Assembly (NCBI GenBank): GCA_945874455.1
Contig: CAMCHO010000012.1
Span: 1-47,114, forward strand
Origin: Opitutus sp. GAS368
GTDB lineage: Bacteria > Verrucomicrobiota > Verrucomicrobiia > Opitutales > Opitutaceae
Direction of reading: 5' to 3'
DNA length: 47,114 bases
Part shown: positions 9,056 to 17,782 of the stretch, one piece after another
How the letters are laid out: each line of letters opens with the position of its first letter
Position numbering within the stretch: the stretch's first letter is position 1
The notes under the pieces: model-generated
What the model was told of the DNA's origin: nothing
Database searches by the model: none
What the model saw: the letters and a program-made list of their open reading frames with translations, nothing else
Position numbers and translations under genes: made by a program

Positions 9056-9928
9056 TCACAGCCCGATCACACTTCCGTTGCGTTTGATCCAGCGCTCCGC
9101 GTCCTGCCAACCCGGACAGACCTCAGCCACCCGCGCCCAAAAACGCGCCGAGTGATTCATCTCCCGCAGATGCATCAGCTCGTGATAAATGATGTAGTCG
9201 CGCACGAAATCCGGCGTCTGCACGAGCCGCCAATTCAGTGAAATCGTGCCGTTCGCCGAACACGAACCCCAGCGCGAACGCTGGTTGCGCACCGTCACGT
9301 GCTTCACGTCCATCCCCGTCAACGCGGCGAGTTCCCACGTGCGCCCCGGCAACTCGATCTTGGCGCGCCGCGCAAAATGCGCCTCCAGCGTCGACCGTAA
9401 ATCCCCGTCGAGCCGCGCCACCCGAAAGACATCTGCCGCGAGGCAGACCTGCGGTTTGTCCCCTGCCGTCGCCACCCGGATCTCCGTCAGCTCTCCACGC
9501 CACAATACGCGCGCACCGGGCACCCAGACTTCTGCAGCGCGCGGCCGTGCACGTTGACGCGCCCGCGCGCGCTCCAGCCAGTCCTGATGCTGCTCCACAA
9601 ACCGCAACGCCTCCCGCTCCGTACCCCGGGCCGGAATCGTCGCCACCGCCGTCCCATCGCGCCGTAGCGTCAGCCGATAATTATTCGCCCGCTGGCTGCG
9701 CTCGAGCACTACGTCACCCTGCGGCGTCGTGATCACCTTGGCCACCTGCTCGGGCCGCGCCGTTGCGGGCGGCTGCCGGTGCACGCCCGCCGCCGGCGTG
9801 AAAAACCCAAATAAATTTTGCTGCTGCTCTTGGTTCACAGTGGTCGCGAGTGAAGGGATTCGCCCCCGCAGCGCCAGCGCGTTGTGCGCTGCGTTCGCAC
9901 CCGGGGAGATCGCCACCGTCTCGTCCAA
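9056..9928 (-). CDS. YgjP/DUF45-type SprT-like metallopeptidase-fold protein
   Basis: Member of the YgjP (DUF45, WLM/SprT-like) zincin family. The metal site is clear: HELMHLREMNHSARFW at about residues 249-264 gives H249-E250-x2-H253 plus a downstream His. It is preceded by the family motif RNQRSRWGSCSANGTISLNW at 215-234. The N-terminal 45 residues are unconserved in my memory of the family and begin at a TTG; a GTG at codon 31 is an alternative start, so the true N-terminus is uncertain. Substrate is not established for the family in general. It shares no obvious operon with the convergent transporter gene and lies just upstream of the phosphatidyltransferase gene on the same strand. Confidence 0.85.
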   Translation of the reverse strand: MDETVAISPGANAAHNALALRGRIPSLATTVNQEQQQNLFGFFTPAAGVHRQPPATARPEQVAKVITTPQGDVVLERSQRANNYRLTLRRDGTAVATIPARGTEREALRFVEQHQDWLERARARQRARPRAAEVWVPGARVLWRGELTEIRVATAGDKPQVCLAADVFRVARLDGDLRSTLEAHFARRAKIELPGRTWELAALTGMDVKHVTVRNQRSRWGSCSANGTISLNWRLVQTPDFVRDYIIYHELMHLREMNHSARFWARVAEVCPGWQDAERWIKRNGSVIGL

Positions 9929-10065
9929 GTAAGTCTACTACGCTGAGCCGCGACGCTGCCGGCGATTGCCGCACGCAAACGGGCAGCTCGATTTGAGGCC
10001 TGCTGCGCGTGCTGCTCCCTGCAGCTCACGCTCTCAGCTCTCCACTGAATGTTCACCGCTCGGCT

Positions 10066-10650
10066 TCACCGCCCCGCGCGCCGCAACCGCCACGCGTGCC
10101 ACACCGTCGGCACTTCTCCCGTGTACCTCGGGAGGAGGAACGCGATCGCCAACTCCTCGACCCCACAGGCCACCAACAGCGTCATCGCCACGTGAAACGG
10201 CGTTGCCGACCACTCGGCCAACAGTGGAATCATCGAAAGCCCGCACGCCACCGCGAAAATTTTTGACGCCCACGTATGGTAACAGGGAGCCCGCCCCAGC
10301 CGCACAAATCCGTACACCACCACGGCGAAAAATGCCACGAGTCCCGTCGTCACCCACGCCAGCTCGCGCTGCATGATCGCGGGCCACAAAATCGCGATCC
10401 CCGCGATCCCCGTGATCATCGTCAGATAGTCCGCCCAGCTGTCGAGCTTCCGCCCGAGCTCCGATTCGGCGCGCAAGCGTCGCGCCAAAAATCCGTCGAG
10501 CGCATCCGTCAGCAGCGCCCCGATGAGCAACCCCACAAACCATCGCCGCGATCCGCCCACCGCCGTCAGCAGCACCGCCGGCATCAGGGCGATGCGCAGT
10601 GCACTCAGCAGATTCGGCACGTGGGATCGGAAGCTCATAGCGGAAATCAT
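10066..10650 (-). CDS. CDP-alcohol phosphatidyltransferase family protein
   Basis: Integral membrane enzyme that transfers a phosphatidyl group from CDP-diacylglycerol to an alcohol during phospholipid synthesis. The complete catalytic motif D-x2-DG-x2-AR-x8-G-x3-D-x3-D is visible as DALDGFLARRLRAESELGRK followed by LDSWADY, residues 49-75, with D49, D52, D70 and D74 as metal ligands. Several hydrophobic segments follow. The length of 194 residues fits PgsA-like or short CDP-alcohol transferases, but the alcohol (glycerol-3-phosphate, inositol phosphate or other) cannot be told. The ATG at 10650 is used, with a second at codon 5. It lies 12 bp downstream of the phosphodiesterase gene, so the two are likely co-transcribed. 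Confidence 0.88.
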   Translation of the reverse strand: MISAMSFRSHVPNLLSALRIALMPAVLLTAVGGSRRWFVGLLIGALLTDALDGFLARRLRAESELGRKLDSWADYLTMITGIAGIAILWPAIMQRELAWVTTGLVAFFAVVVYGFVRLGRAPCYHTWASKIFAVACGLSMIPLLAEWSATPFHVAMTLLVACGVEELAIAFLLPRYTGEVPTVWHAWRLRRAGR

Positions 10651-10662
10651 TCCCCGCGCAGC

Positions 10663-11097
10663 TCACACGCGCACACGTTCCCAGCTCACGATTTTGCCGT
10701 CCGCCACCGTCAGCCACGCAAAGCTCGGCGACACCCCGCGCGGCCGCGAAATACACCCCGGATTGAGCCAGCGCACCCCGGCCACCACTTCGTCGCGCGG
10801 CACATGCGTGTGCCCATGCAACACCGCCGCAAACCCCTCCGGCCCGCGGTGCGGCGGAATATGCGTCAGATAAAATTTCACGCCCTCCCGCTCCAGCTCC
10901 AGCTCCAGCGGCCACTCCCCATGCTCATCGCAGTTCCCCGCCACCACGTGCAACGGCCGTCCCAACGCCTGAAATTCGATCAAGACCGCCGGTTCGCACA
11001 CATCGCCGAGGTGCCAGATTTCATCCGCCCCTTTCAGCCGCGCCGGCAGCGTCGGCGGGAAACGATCATGAGTGTCGGAAATAACCGCAATGCGCAT
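10663..11097 (-). CDS. YfcE/MJ0936-type metallophosphoesterase
   Basis: Small calcineurin-like phosphoesterase of 144 residues. The metal-binding set is intact: ISDTH (D8, H10), GDV (D32), GNCD (N55), the His of LTHIPP (H79) and LHGHTH (H94-H98). This is the short single-domain type that hydrolyses phosphodiesters in vitro, with no settled physiological substrate. The ATG at 11095-11097 gives the canonical MRIAVISDTH start. It heads a likely two-gene operon with the phosphatidyltransferase gene and is divergent from lexA, with about 165 bp between start codons; whether the LexA box affects it is unknown. Confidence 0.88.
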   Translation of the reverse strand: MRIAVISDTHDRFPPTLPARLKGADEIWHLGDVCEPAVLIEFQALGRPLHVVAGNCDEHGEWPLELELEREGVKFYLTHIPPHRGPEGFAAVLHGHTHVPRDEVVAGVRWLNPGCISRPRGVSPSFAWLTVADGKIVSWERVRV

Positions 11098-11245
11098 AGG
11101 AAAACCTCGGAGTCTCGCCAACGATTCCCTCCGATGGCAACCCCGCGAAACGCCTTCGGCGCCCCCCGCGGCGACCGCCAGCTCGCTCGCGCGTTTCCGC
11201 TCCGCTGTACCGCAAACGCTACTCCTCGCTTGCCAACACTCAATC

Positions 11246-11263
11246 ACTGTTCATTTGAACAGT
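11246..11263 (+). promoter_or_regulatory. LexA box (SOS operator)
   Basis: A perfect palindrome, ACTGTTC-ATTT-GAACAGT, ends one base before the lexA ATG. It contains TGTTC-N4-GAACA, which from memory is the LexA-binding motif reported for Verrucomicrobia. A TTGCCA at 11230-11235 and ATTTGA at 11253-11258, 17 bp apart, are a possible weak promoter, which would put the operator over the -10 region and make the mRNA leaderless or nearly so. Direct autoregulation of the lexA-imuA-imuB-dnaE2 cassette is the natural reading. Confidence 0.85.
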
Positions 11264-11899
11264 ATGTCACCAACACCCTCTTCCGAACTCACCGCTCGCC
11301 AGCGCGAGGTCTTGAGTTTCGTCCGCGATCACCAACGCCACCACGGCCATCCGCCCACCACGCGCGAGATCCAGGCCCATTTCGGCTTCGCCAGCCAGAC
11401 CGCCGCCGTCGACCACCTCCGCGCCCTCGCTCGCAAGGGCGCCCTCCAGCACCACGCCGGCAAGGCCCGCGGCCACCTGCCCGCCCTCGCCGCCGCCCTC
11501 CGCACTTCCCTCCTGGAAATTCCCCTCTACGGCACCATCCCCGCCGGCCTCCCCACCGCCGCCGAACAGGAGCCCGACCGCTACCTCTCCGTCGATGCCG
11601 CCTCCCTCGGCGTCTCCGCCCGCGCCCGCCTTTTCGCCCTCCGCGTCCGCGGCGATTCCATGACCGGCGCTCATATCCTCGACGGCGACACCGTCTTCCT
11701 CACGCCGCGCGATCCGCGTCCCGGCGCCATCGTCGCCGCTCTCATCGACGGCGAATCCACGTTGAAACGTTTCCTCGTCCAACGCGGCCGCCCCTTTCTC
11801 CGCGCCGAAAATCCGCGCTATCCCGACCTCCTCCCCGCCACCGAGCTCATCATTCAGGGCGTGATGGTCGGCCTCCTCCGCCAGCAGCCCGCTGCATGA
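11264..11899 (+). CDS. lexA: SOS transcriptional repressor LexA
   Basis: LexA represses DNA-damage genes until RecA filaments trigger its self-cleavage. The 211-residue protein has the N-terminal winged-helix domain (LTARQREVLSFVRDH at 9-23, then PTTREIQAHFGFASQTAAVD). The C-terminal S24 peptidase domain carries catalytic Ser132 in RVRGDSM and Lys168 in STLKRF. The scissile Ala-Gly is visible as IPAGLP (A94-G95). The ATG at 11264 is fixed by the operator immediately before it; no Shine-Dalgarno sequence fits in between. It is the first gene of the mutagenesis cassette, with imuA starting 28 bp after its stop. Clustering of lexA with imuA-imuB-dnaE2 is known in several bacterial groups. Confidence 0.95.
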   Translation: MSPTPSSELTARQREVLSFVRDHQRHHGHPPTTREIQAHFGFASQTAAVDHLRALARKGALQHHAGKARGHLPALAAALRTSLLEIPLYGTIPAGLPTAAEQEPDRYLSVDAASLGVSARARLFALRVRGDSMTGAHILDGDTVFLTPRDPRPGAIVAALIDGESTLKRFLVQRGRPFLRAENPRYPDLLPATELIIQGVMVGLLRQQPAA

Positions 11900-11927
11900 C
11901 CTGCCGCCCCCCGCGCCGATTTCCGTC

Positions 11928-12572
11928 ATGCCTGCCGCGCCTACTTCGCTGGCCGCGCTCCGCCATCTCCTCGCCGAGCGCTTCCCAACCCTCCCCAAAT
12001 CGGCCGGCCGCGTTTTGCCCACTGGTATCGCCGGCCTCGACGCCGCCACCGGGGGACTCCCGTTGGGCGCCGTCACCGAGATCGTCTGCCAAACCCCAAG
12101 TTGCGGCGGCCAACTTTTCCTCGGCCAACTCCTCGCCGTCACCCGCGCCGCCTCCCTCCGCGTCGCCCTGATCGACGGCCACGACGCCTTCGATCCCGCC
12201 TCGTTCCCCGCCGACACCCTCGCCCACCTCGTATGGGTGCGCTGTCGCACCTTCACCGAAGCGCTCCGCGCCACCGATTTTCTCGCCCGCGACGCCAACC
12301 TCGCCCTCGTCGTCCTCGATCTCCGCCGCGCTCCCGAAGCCGACTGGCGCCGCACCCCGGCCACCACGTGGCATCGGCTCCAGCGCGCCGCCACCGACGC
12401 CAGCCTCGCCCTCGTCGTCATCACCCCGCGCCCCGCCGTCCCCAGCGCGCAACTCCGCCTCATTCTGTCCACTCCGCACGACCTCTCCGCGCTTTCGACA
12501 CCCCGCGCCACCCTCGCCACCGCCCTCGCCCCCACCCTCCAACGCCACCGCCTCTCAGCCGCCAGCGCGTAG
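11928..12572 (+). CDS. imuA: ImuA, SOS mutagenesis accessory protein
   Basis: 214-residue RecA/SulA-like protein of translesion mutasomes, expected to act with ImuB and DnaE2 at damaged replication forks. The N-terminus has the family pattern LPTGIAGLDAATGGLPLGAVTE (split here: LPTGIAGLDAATGG, then LPLGAVTE) at about residues 30-51. Where RecA has a P-loop, this protein has CQTPSCGGQLF at about 54-64. It lacks the Lys-Ser/Thr pair, so ATP binding is doubtful. A Walker-B-like LALVVLDLRRA follows. Position between lexA and imuB is the main support. The identification is by context plus this pattern, since imuA is poorly conserved. Confidence 0.83.
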   Translation: MPAAPTSLAALRHLLAERFPTLPKSAGRVLPTGIAGLDAATGGLPLGAVTEIVCQTPSCGGQLFLGQLLAVTRAASLRVALIDGHDAFDPASFPADTLAHLVWVRCRTFTEALRATDFLARDANLALVVLDLRRAPEADWRRTPATTWHRLQRAATDASLALVVITPRPAVPSAQLRLILSTPHDLSALSTPRATLATALAPTLQRHRLSAASA

Positions 12573-12590
12573 GCCGTCTGTCGTGCAGCC

Positions 12591-12690
12591 GCCTCCTCCC
12601 TTCTCCCCCTCTCCCTGTCTCTCCGTCTCCGTGCCTCTCCGTCTCCCCCTCTCCCCCTCTCCGTGCCCCGTGCCTCCGTCTCTCTGTGGT
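12591..12690. repeat. CT-rich low-complexity tract between imuA and imuB
   Basis: About 100 bp of almost pure pyrimidine on the + strand, made of irregular repeats such as CTCTCCGTCTC, ending in CTCTGTGGTTAAAA just before the imuB GTG. The 130-bp gap is unusual inside an otherwise compact operon. The same kind of motif (reverse complement GAGAGACG) interrupts the sulfatase pseudogene at 35.7 kb, and the GTGGTTAAAA end recurs at 27.23 kb, so it is probably a dispersed repeat and not part of imuA or imuB. Confidence 0.75.
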
Positions 12691-12702
12691 TAAAATAAAA
12701 CC

Positions 12703-14226
12703 GTGTTCGCCGTCCTCCACATATCCGATTTCCCCCTACACGCCGTCCTGCGCGCCACGCCCGGCCTCGTCTCCGCGCAACCCGTCGCCGTCCTCGCCGA
12801 CGACACCACCGCGTCCGCCGGTTCGCGCGCAATCGTTCTCGCCGCCAACCTCCCCGCCCGCGCGCTCGGTATCACCGCCGGCCTTACCGCGTCCCAAGCG
12901 CTCGCCCGCTGTGCTGCGCTCCGCCTCCTCTCCGCTTCGCCGGCTGCTGAGACCGAAGCCCGCGCCACCCTCCTCGCCACCGCCTTCAGCCTGAGCCCGC
13001 TCGTCGAAGCCACCGCACCCGGCACCGCCACCGCCGACGTCACCGGCCTCGCCGCCGACGAACGCCTCTCTGCCCTCCACCGCGCTGTCGCCTCCCTCGC
13101 CGCGCTCGCGCTCCCCACCACCGCCGGCCTCGCCGCCACCCCTCTGCTCGCACTGTACGCCGCGCACCACGCCGCCTGCGCTCCTTCGCTCTCCCATTCC
13201 CTTTCTCGCGAAGCCCGCGACCCCGTCGTGGTCGTCACCGACGCCCGCGCGTTTCTCGACCCATTGCCCCTCGCCACCGCTGCGCCGCCTCCGGCCCTCG
13301 CCCAAATTCTCGCCGGCTGGGGCGTGCACACCCTCGGGGCTCTCACCGATCTCCCCCGCGCCGACATCACGCTCCGCCTCGGCGCCGCCGGGGCCGCGCT
13401 CTGGGCCCGCGCCGCCGGCGAAACCACGCGCCCCCTCCATCCCGTTTCTCCGCCGCGCGAATTTTCCGGCGCCTTCGCCTTCGAAGACGCCGTCGAAACC
13501 CTCGAACCGCTGCTCTTCATTTTGCGCCGCCTCGTCGACCGCCTTACCCTCGAGTTAAACGCCGCCGGCTTCGTTGCCGAGGAACTCTCCCTCGCGCTCA
13601 CCCTCGCCGACGAGTCCACGCACACCCGCACCTTCCGCCTGCCCGAGCCTTCCGCCGCCCCCGATCTCCTCTTCCGCGCCCTCCACACGCATCTCGAATC
13701 GCTCCACACGCCCTCGCCGATCGCCGCCCTCCACCTGCACGTCACCCCCGTGCGCCCGCTCGTCCGCCAACACGGTCTCTTCGACACCAGCCTCCGCGAC
13801 CCCCACGGATTTTCCGAATCCCTCGCCCGCGCCGTCGCCGTCGTCGGCTCCGGCCGCGTCGGCACCCCCCAACGCGCCGACACCCACCGCCCCGACGCCT
13901 TCGCACTCTCCCCGCCGGCCTCCGTCGTCCCGCCCGCCACGCCGCCGCCTCTGCACGCCGCGCTCGGGCTCCCGCTCCGCCGCTTCCGGCCTCCTCTCCC
14001 GACCAACGTCGAACTCGTCGGCCACGCCCCCGCGTTTGTCTGGTGTGACTACGCGCATGGTCCCGTCGCCTCCACCCGTGGTCCGTGGCGCGGCTCCGGC
14101 GAGTGGTGGGAAACTGGTCGCAGCTGGGAACGCGAAGAGTGGGACGTCGCCCTCGCCGACGGCTGCGGCCTCTACCGCCTCCTCCGCACTCCCACCGGCT
14201 GGTTCATCGAAGGAGAATACGACTGA
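12703..14226 (+). CDS. imuB: ImuB, Y-family DNA polymerase-like protein
   Basis: 507-residue Y-family polymerase homologue that in known systems is inactive as a polymerase and links ImuA and DnaE2 to the beta clamp. The palm start reads MFAVLHISDFPLHAVLRA, where active Y-family polymerases have an acidic VDxDAFFA. The metal-binding acid is therefore displaced, in line with ImuB. Helix-hairpin-helix-like ILAGWGVHTLGALTDLPRAD at about 204-223 and the little-finger region follow. The C-terminal third has the long ImuB extension with LPLRRFRPPLPTNVELV and a final GPWRGSGEWWE segment. The start is GTG at 12703. The gene follows imuA after the CT-rich spacer and precedes dnaE2 by 64 bp. Confidence 0.9.
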   Translation: MFAVLHISDFPLHAVLRATPGLVSAQPVAVLADDTTASAGSRAIVLAANLPARALGITAGLTASQALARCAALRLLSASPAAETEARATLLATAFSLSPLVEATAPGTATADVTGLAADERLSALHRAVASLAALALPTTAGLAATPLLALYAAHHAACAPSLSHSLSREARDPVVVVTDARAFLDPLPLATAAPPPALAQILAGWGVHTLGALTDLPRADITLRLGAAGAALWARAAGETTRPLHPVSPPREFSGAFAFEDAVETLEPLLFILRRLVDRLTLELNAAGFVAEELSLALTLADESTHTRTFRLPEPSAAPDLLFRALHTHLESLHTPSPIAALHLHVTPVRPLVRQHGLFDTSLRDPHGFSESLARAVAVVGSGRVGTPQRADTHRPDAFALSPPASVVPPATPPPLHAALGLPLRRFRPPLPTNVELVGHAPAFVWCDYAHGPVASTRGPWRGSGEWWETGRSWEREEWDVALADGCGLYRLLRTPTGWFIEGEYD

Positions 14227-14290
14227 GCCCCCCCGCTCCCCCCCTCCCCGTAGCGGCGAGCGCCAGCAAGCCGACCTCCTCCCTCCTCCG

Positions 14291-17200
14291 ATGTCCTCCC
14301 TCTCCCCTCCCTACAGCGAGCTCCACGCCCGCAGCGCATTCTCCTTTCTACACGGCGCATCCACGCCTGAAGCCCTCATCGCCGCCGCCGCCCGCCTCGA
14401 ACTCCCCGCCCTCGCCCTCTGCGACCGCGATGGCGTCTACGGCGCCCCGCGTCTCTTCGGCGCCGCCCGCGACACCGGCGTGCGCCCCTTCGTCGGCACC
14501 GAGCTCACCCTCGCCGACGGCAGCATCCTCCCGCTCCTCGCCGCCACCCGCACCGGTTACGAGAATCTCTGCCAACTCCTCACCCGCTCCCGCCTCGACC
14601 CGCGCCCGCCCACAGGCTCCGCCGCGACGCCCCACGACCGCAAACGTCCCTGCCACGCCACTTGGGCCGAGCTCGCCGCCCACGCCGAGGGCCTCATCGC
14701 TCTGACCGGCGATGAACACGGCCCCATCCGTCGCGCGTGGCGCACCGCCGGTCCCGCCGCTGCGGCCGCCGCGCTCGCTCCGCTCCTGCGTCTCTTCGGC
14801 CCCGACCGGCTCTACGTCGAACTGCAACGTCTCCGCGTGCGCGGCGAGGAACGCGAGCTCACCTTCCTCCGCGACTTCGCCGCCGCCCATCATCTCCCCG
14901 TCCTCGCCACCGGCGGCATCCGCTACGCCACCCGCGCCGAACGCCCGATCGCCGACGTGTTCACCTGTCTCCACCATCACACTACACTCGACGCCGCCGG
15001 CCGCCTCCTCGCCCCGAATGCCGAGCGCCACCTGAAATCCGCGCGTACCACGCACGCGCTCTTCGCCGATTGCCCCGGCGCCGTCGCCGAGACCACGCGC
15101 CTCGCCGCGCGCCTCGATTTCACCCTCCGCGACCTCGGCTACCAATTCCCCTCTTTCCCTGTTCCCGCCGGCGAGACCATGGCCTCGTGGCTCCACGCCC
15201 AGACTTACGCCGGCGCCCGCACCCGTTTCCTCGCCTCCGCCGACTACTCGGCCCCGCTCCCGCCCGCCGTCCGCGCGCAACTCGACCGCGAGCTCGTCCT
15301 CATCGACCGCCTCGGTTTCAACGGCTATTTTCTCATCGTCTGGGATATCTGCGCCTGGGCCCGCTCCCGCGGTATTCTCGTGCAGGGCCGCGGCAGCGCC
15401 GCCAACAGCGCCGTCTGCTACGCGCTCGGCATCACCGCTGTCGATCCCATCAAACACCGGCTGCTCTTCGAACGCTTTCTCAGCGAGGGCCGCGTCGGCC
15501 ACGACGGCCGCCCTTCGTGGCCCGACATCGATCTCGATCTCCCCAGCGGCGATCTCCGCGAACAGGTCATTCAAGAAGTCTACGCCCGCTACGCCCCGCA
15601 CGGCGCCGCCATGACCGCCAACGTCATCACCTACCGCGGCCGCAGCGCTTCGCGCGAACTCGGCAAAGTCCTCGGTCTCCCCGACTCCGTCATCGACCGC
15701 TTCTCCTCACTCTACGCGAGCGGCGATTACCCGCACACCCTCGACCTCCCGCAACAACTCGCCGCCAGCGGCCTGCCCGCCTCTCACCCGCGCCTCCCGG
15801 CGTTCTTGTCCCTCCACGCCCAGCTCCGCGGCCTGCCCCGCCACCTTAGCCAACACTCCGGCGGCATGGTCATCTGCGGCGGCCGACTCGACCGCGTCGT
15901 CCCCCTCGAACCCGCCACCATGCCCGGCCGCGTCATCCTCCAGTGGGACAAAGATGACTGCGAAGACCTCGGTATCGTAAAAGTGGATTTCCTCGGCCTC
16001 GGCATGATGGCCGTGCTCCAGGACAGCCTGCACCTCTGCACGGAAAACACCCGCGGCCCGCGCGCCCTCCACGAAATCCCCCCCGACGATCCCGCCACCT
16101 TCGCCGCTATGCAGCGCGCCGACACCATCGGCGTGTTTCAAATCGAGAGCCGCGCGCAGATGTCGTCCCTCCGCCGCTTCAAACCCGCCTGCCTCTACGA
16201 TGTCGCCATGCAGGTCGCCATCGTCCGCCCCGGCCCCATCGTCGCCAAACTCACCCACCCGCTCCTCCGCCGTCGCCTCGGCCTCGAACCCGTCGTCTGC
16301 ATCGACCCGAGCGTGGACGCCGCCCTCCGCCCCATCCTCGAACGCACCTACGGCGTCATTCTCTTCCAAGAACAAATGCTGCAGGTCGCGATGACTCTCG
16401 CCGGCTTCAACGCCACCGAAGCCGAGCAACTCCGCCGCGCCATGGGTTTCACCAAGGGCACCGCCAAACTCGAACGCGCCCTCGCCCATCTCACCGCCCG
16501 CCTGCGCGCGCACGGACACAACGACGCCCTCATCGCCACGATCACCGACTCCGCCTCCTCGTTCGCGCTCTACGGTTTCCCCGAAAGCCACTCGATCAGC
16601 TTCGCCCTCCTCGCCTACGCCAGCACGTGGCTGAAAGTCCACCGCCCCGCCGAATTCCTCGCCTGCCTCCTCAATCATCAACCGATGGGCTTCTACTCGC
16701 CCGCCACCCTCGTGCAAGACGCCCGCCGCCACGGCGTCAGCGTGCGCCCCGTCTGCGTCGCCCGCTCCCACTGGGCCAGCACCGTCGAGGAAAACAACGC
16801 CGTCCGTCTCGGCCTGATACAAGTCAGCGGCCTCCACGCCGACGCCACCCGCGCCATGATCGCCACGCGCGCCGAGCAGCCCTTCGACTCCCTCGACGAC
16901 TGGTTGCGCCGCACTCATTTCTCCCCCGCCGAGCGCCGGGCCCTCGCCGCCCTCGGCGCCCTGAATTGCTTCGCCCCCCACCGCCGCGCCGCCCTCTGGC
17001 AAGTCGCCGCCGCCTGGTCCGCCGACGAATCGCTCCTGCACGCCTTCGTCGTCAACGACGCCGCGCCCACACCCCTCGCCGCGATGACGAGCGCCGAGCG
17101 TTACCACACCGATTTCACCACCATCGGCCTGACCACGGGCCCGCACCCGATGGCAGCGATCCGCGACCGCCTGCCCGCTGCGTGGCGCGCCGCCGACCTC

Positions 17201-17497
17201 CCGCTCGCCCGCGACGGCGACGCTGTGCTCATCGCCGGCGCGGTGATCTGCCGCCAACGTCCCGGCACGGCCAAGGGCGTTGTCTTCATCAGCCTCGAAG
17301 ACGAGACCGGCATCGCCAACGCCATCGTGAGCGCCGACCTCTTCGAGCGCCGCCGCCTCATCATCACCGGTGAATCGGCGCTCCGCATCACGGGCCGCCT
17401 GCAAAACGTCGAAGGCGTCATCCACGTGAAAGCGATCACCATCGAGCCCCTCGACAGCCCCGACCTCCCCACCCAAGCCTCCCACGATTTCCACTAA
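14291..17497 (+). CDS. dnaE2: error-prone DNA polymerase III alpha subunit DnaE2
   Basis: Translesion C-family polymerase, 1,068 residues, the usual length for DnaE2. The N-terminal PHP domain begins YSELHARSAFSFLHGAS. The polymerase palm has PDIDLD at residues 411-416, where the Asp pair binds catalytic metal, and the third acid in KVDFLGLGMM near residue 566. A helix-hairpin-helix region near 840-900 and an OB-fold (GVVFISLEDETGIANAIV) end the protein. DnaE2 and not DnaE1 is chosen from the imuAB neighbourhood and the short C-terminus. The ATG at 14291 is used because it gives the canonical MSSLSPPYSELHARS start; the frame stays open further upstream, but that part overlaps imuB. The 64-bp gap to imuB holds a REP-like GTAGCGGCGAGCGCCAGC. 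Confidence 0.96.
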   Translation: MSSLSPPYSELHARSAFSFLHGASTPEALIAAAARLELPALALCDRDGVYGAPRLFGAARDTGVRPFVGTELTLADGSILPLLAATRTGYENLCQLLTRSRLDPRPPTGSAATPHDRKRPCHATWAELAAHAEGLIALTGDEHGPIRRAWRTAGPAAAAAALAPLLRLFGPDRLYVELQRLRVRGEERELTFLRDFAAAHHLPVLATGGIRYATRAERPIADVFTCLHHHTTLDAAGRLLAPNAERHLKSARTTHALFADCPGAVAETTRLAARLDFTLRDLGYQFPSFPVPAGETMASWLHAQTYAGARTRFLASADYSAPLPPAVRAQLDRELVLIDRLGFNGYFLIVWDICAWARSRGILVQGRGSAANSAVCYALGITAVDPIKHRLLFERFLSEGRVGHDGRPSWPDIDLDLPSGDLREQVIQEVYARYAPHGAAMTANVITYRGRSASRELGKVLGLPDSVIDRFSSLYASGDYPHTLDLPQQLAASGLPASHPRLPAFLSLHAQLRGLPRHLSQHSGGMVICGGRLDRVVPLEPATMPGRVILQWDKDDCEDLGIVKVDFLGLGMMAVLQDSLHLCTENTRGPRALHEIPPDDPATFAAMQRADTIGVFQIESRAQMSSLRRFKPACLYDVAMQVAIVRPGPIVAKLTHPLLRRRLGLEPVVCIDPSVDAALRPILERTYGVILFQEQMLQVAMTLAGFNATEAEQLRRAMGFTKGTAKLERALAHLTARLRAHGHNDALIATITDSASSFALYGFPESHSISFALLAYASTWLKVHRPAEFLACLLNHQPMGFYSPATLVQDARRHGVSVRPVCVARSHWASTVEENNAVRLGLIQVSGLHADATRAMIATRAEQPFDSLDDWLRRTHFSPAERRALAALGALNCFAPHRRAALWQVAAAWSADESLLHAFVVNDAAPTPLAAMTSAERYHTDFTTIGLTTGPHPMAAIRDRLPAAWRAADLPLARDGDAVLIAGAVICRQRPGTAKGVVFISLEDETGIANAIVSADLFERRRLIITGESALRITGRLQNVEGVIHVKAITIEPLDSPDLPTQASHDFH

Positions 17498-17600
17498 AGC
17501 CGTAACGATGCAGTCGACCCCGAATCACCTCTGAACCGACAACACGGCAAGGTGACTTTTGATACCGAAGTCTCGTGATATTTGGACGATCGTCGAAACA

Positions 17601-17625
17601 CCACTCGCTGGCGCTCGCGGCTACC
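17601..17625 (-). repeat. REP-like element, copy 1
   Basis: 25-bp sequence starting CCACTCGCTGGCGCTCGC and ending GGCTACC. It differs by one base from the copy at 18766-18790 and is the reverse complement, with few changes, of the copies at 18733-18757 and 18849-18873. Four copies in 1.3 kb and two in head-to-head order mark it as a dispersed REP-like family. Confidence 0.7.
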
Positions 17626-17782
17626 CGAAGTCAAAAACTCAAAGGACGTGGGTCTGATAAGCAGCCCGCTGGCGGGCGCTTCCCCGAGCGCGAGCACGCT
17701 CGCTGCCGACATCCAGCTCCCGGGACAGAGCTCCTTGTTCGTAGTCCCGCCTTGAGGCGGAATCCGTCAAACCTTCCGCCCG

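Noticed and set aside
15707-17494. 595-codon minus-strand frame opposite dnaE2
   Set aside because: Gly/Glu/Val-rich shadow; the + strand has an intact DnaE2 with all motifs.
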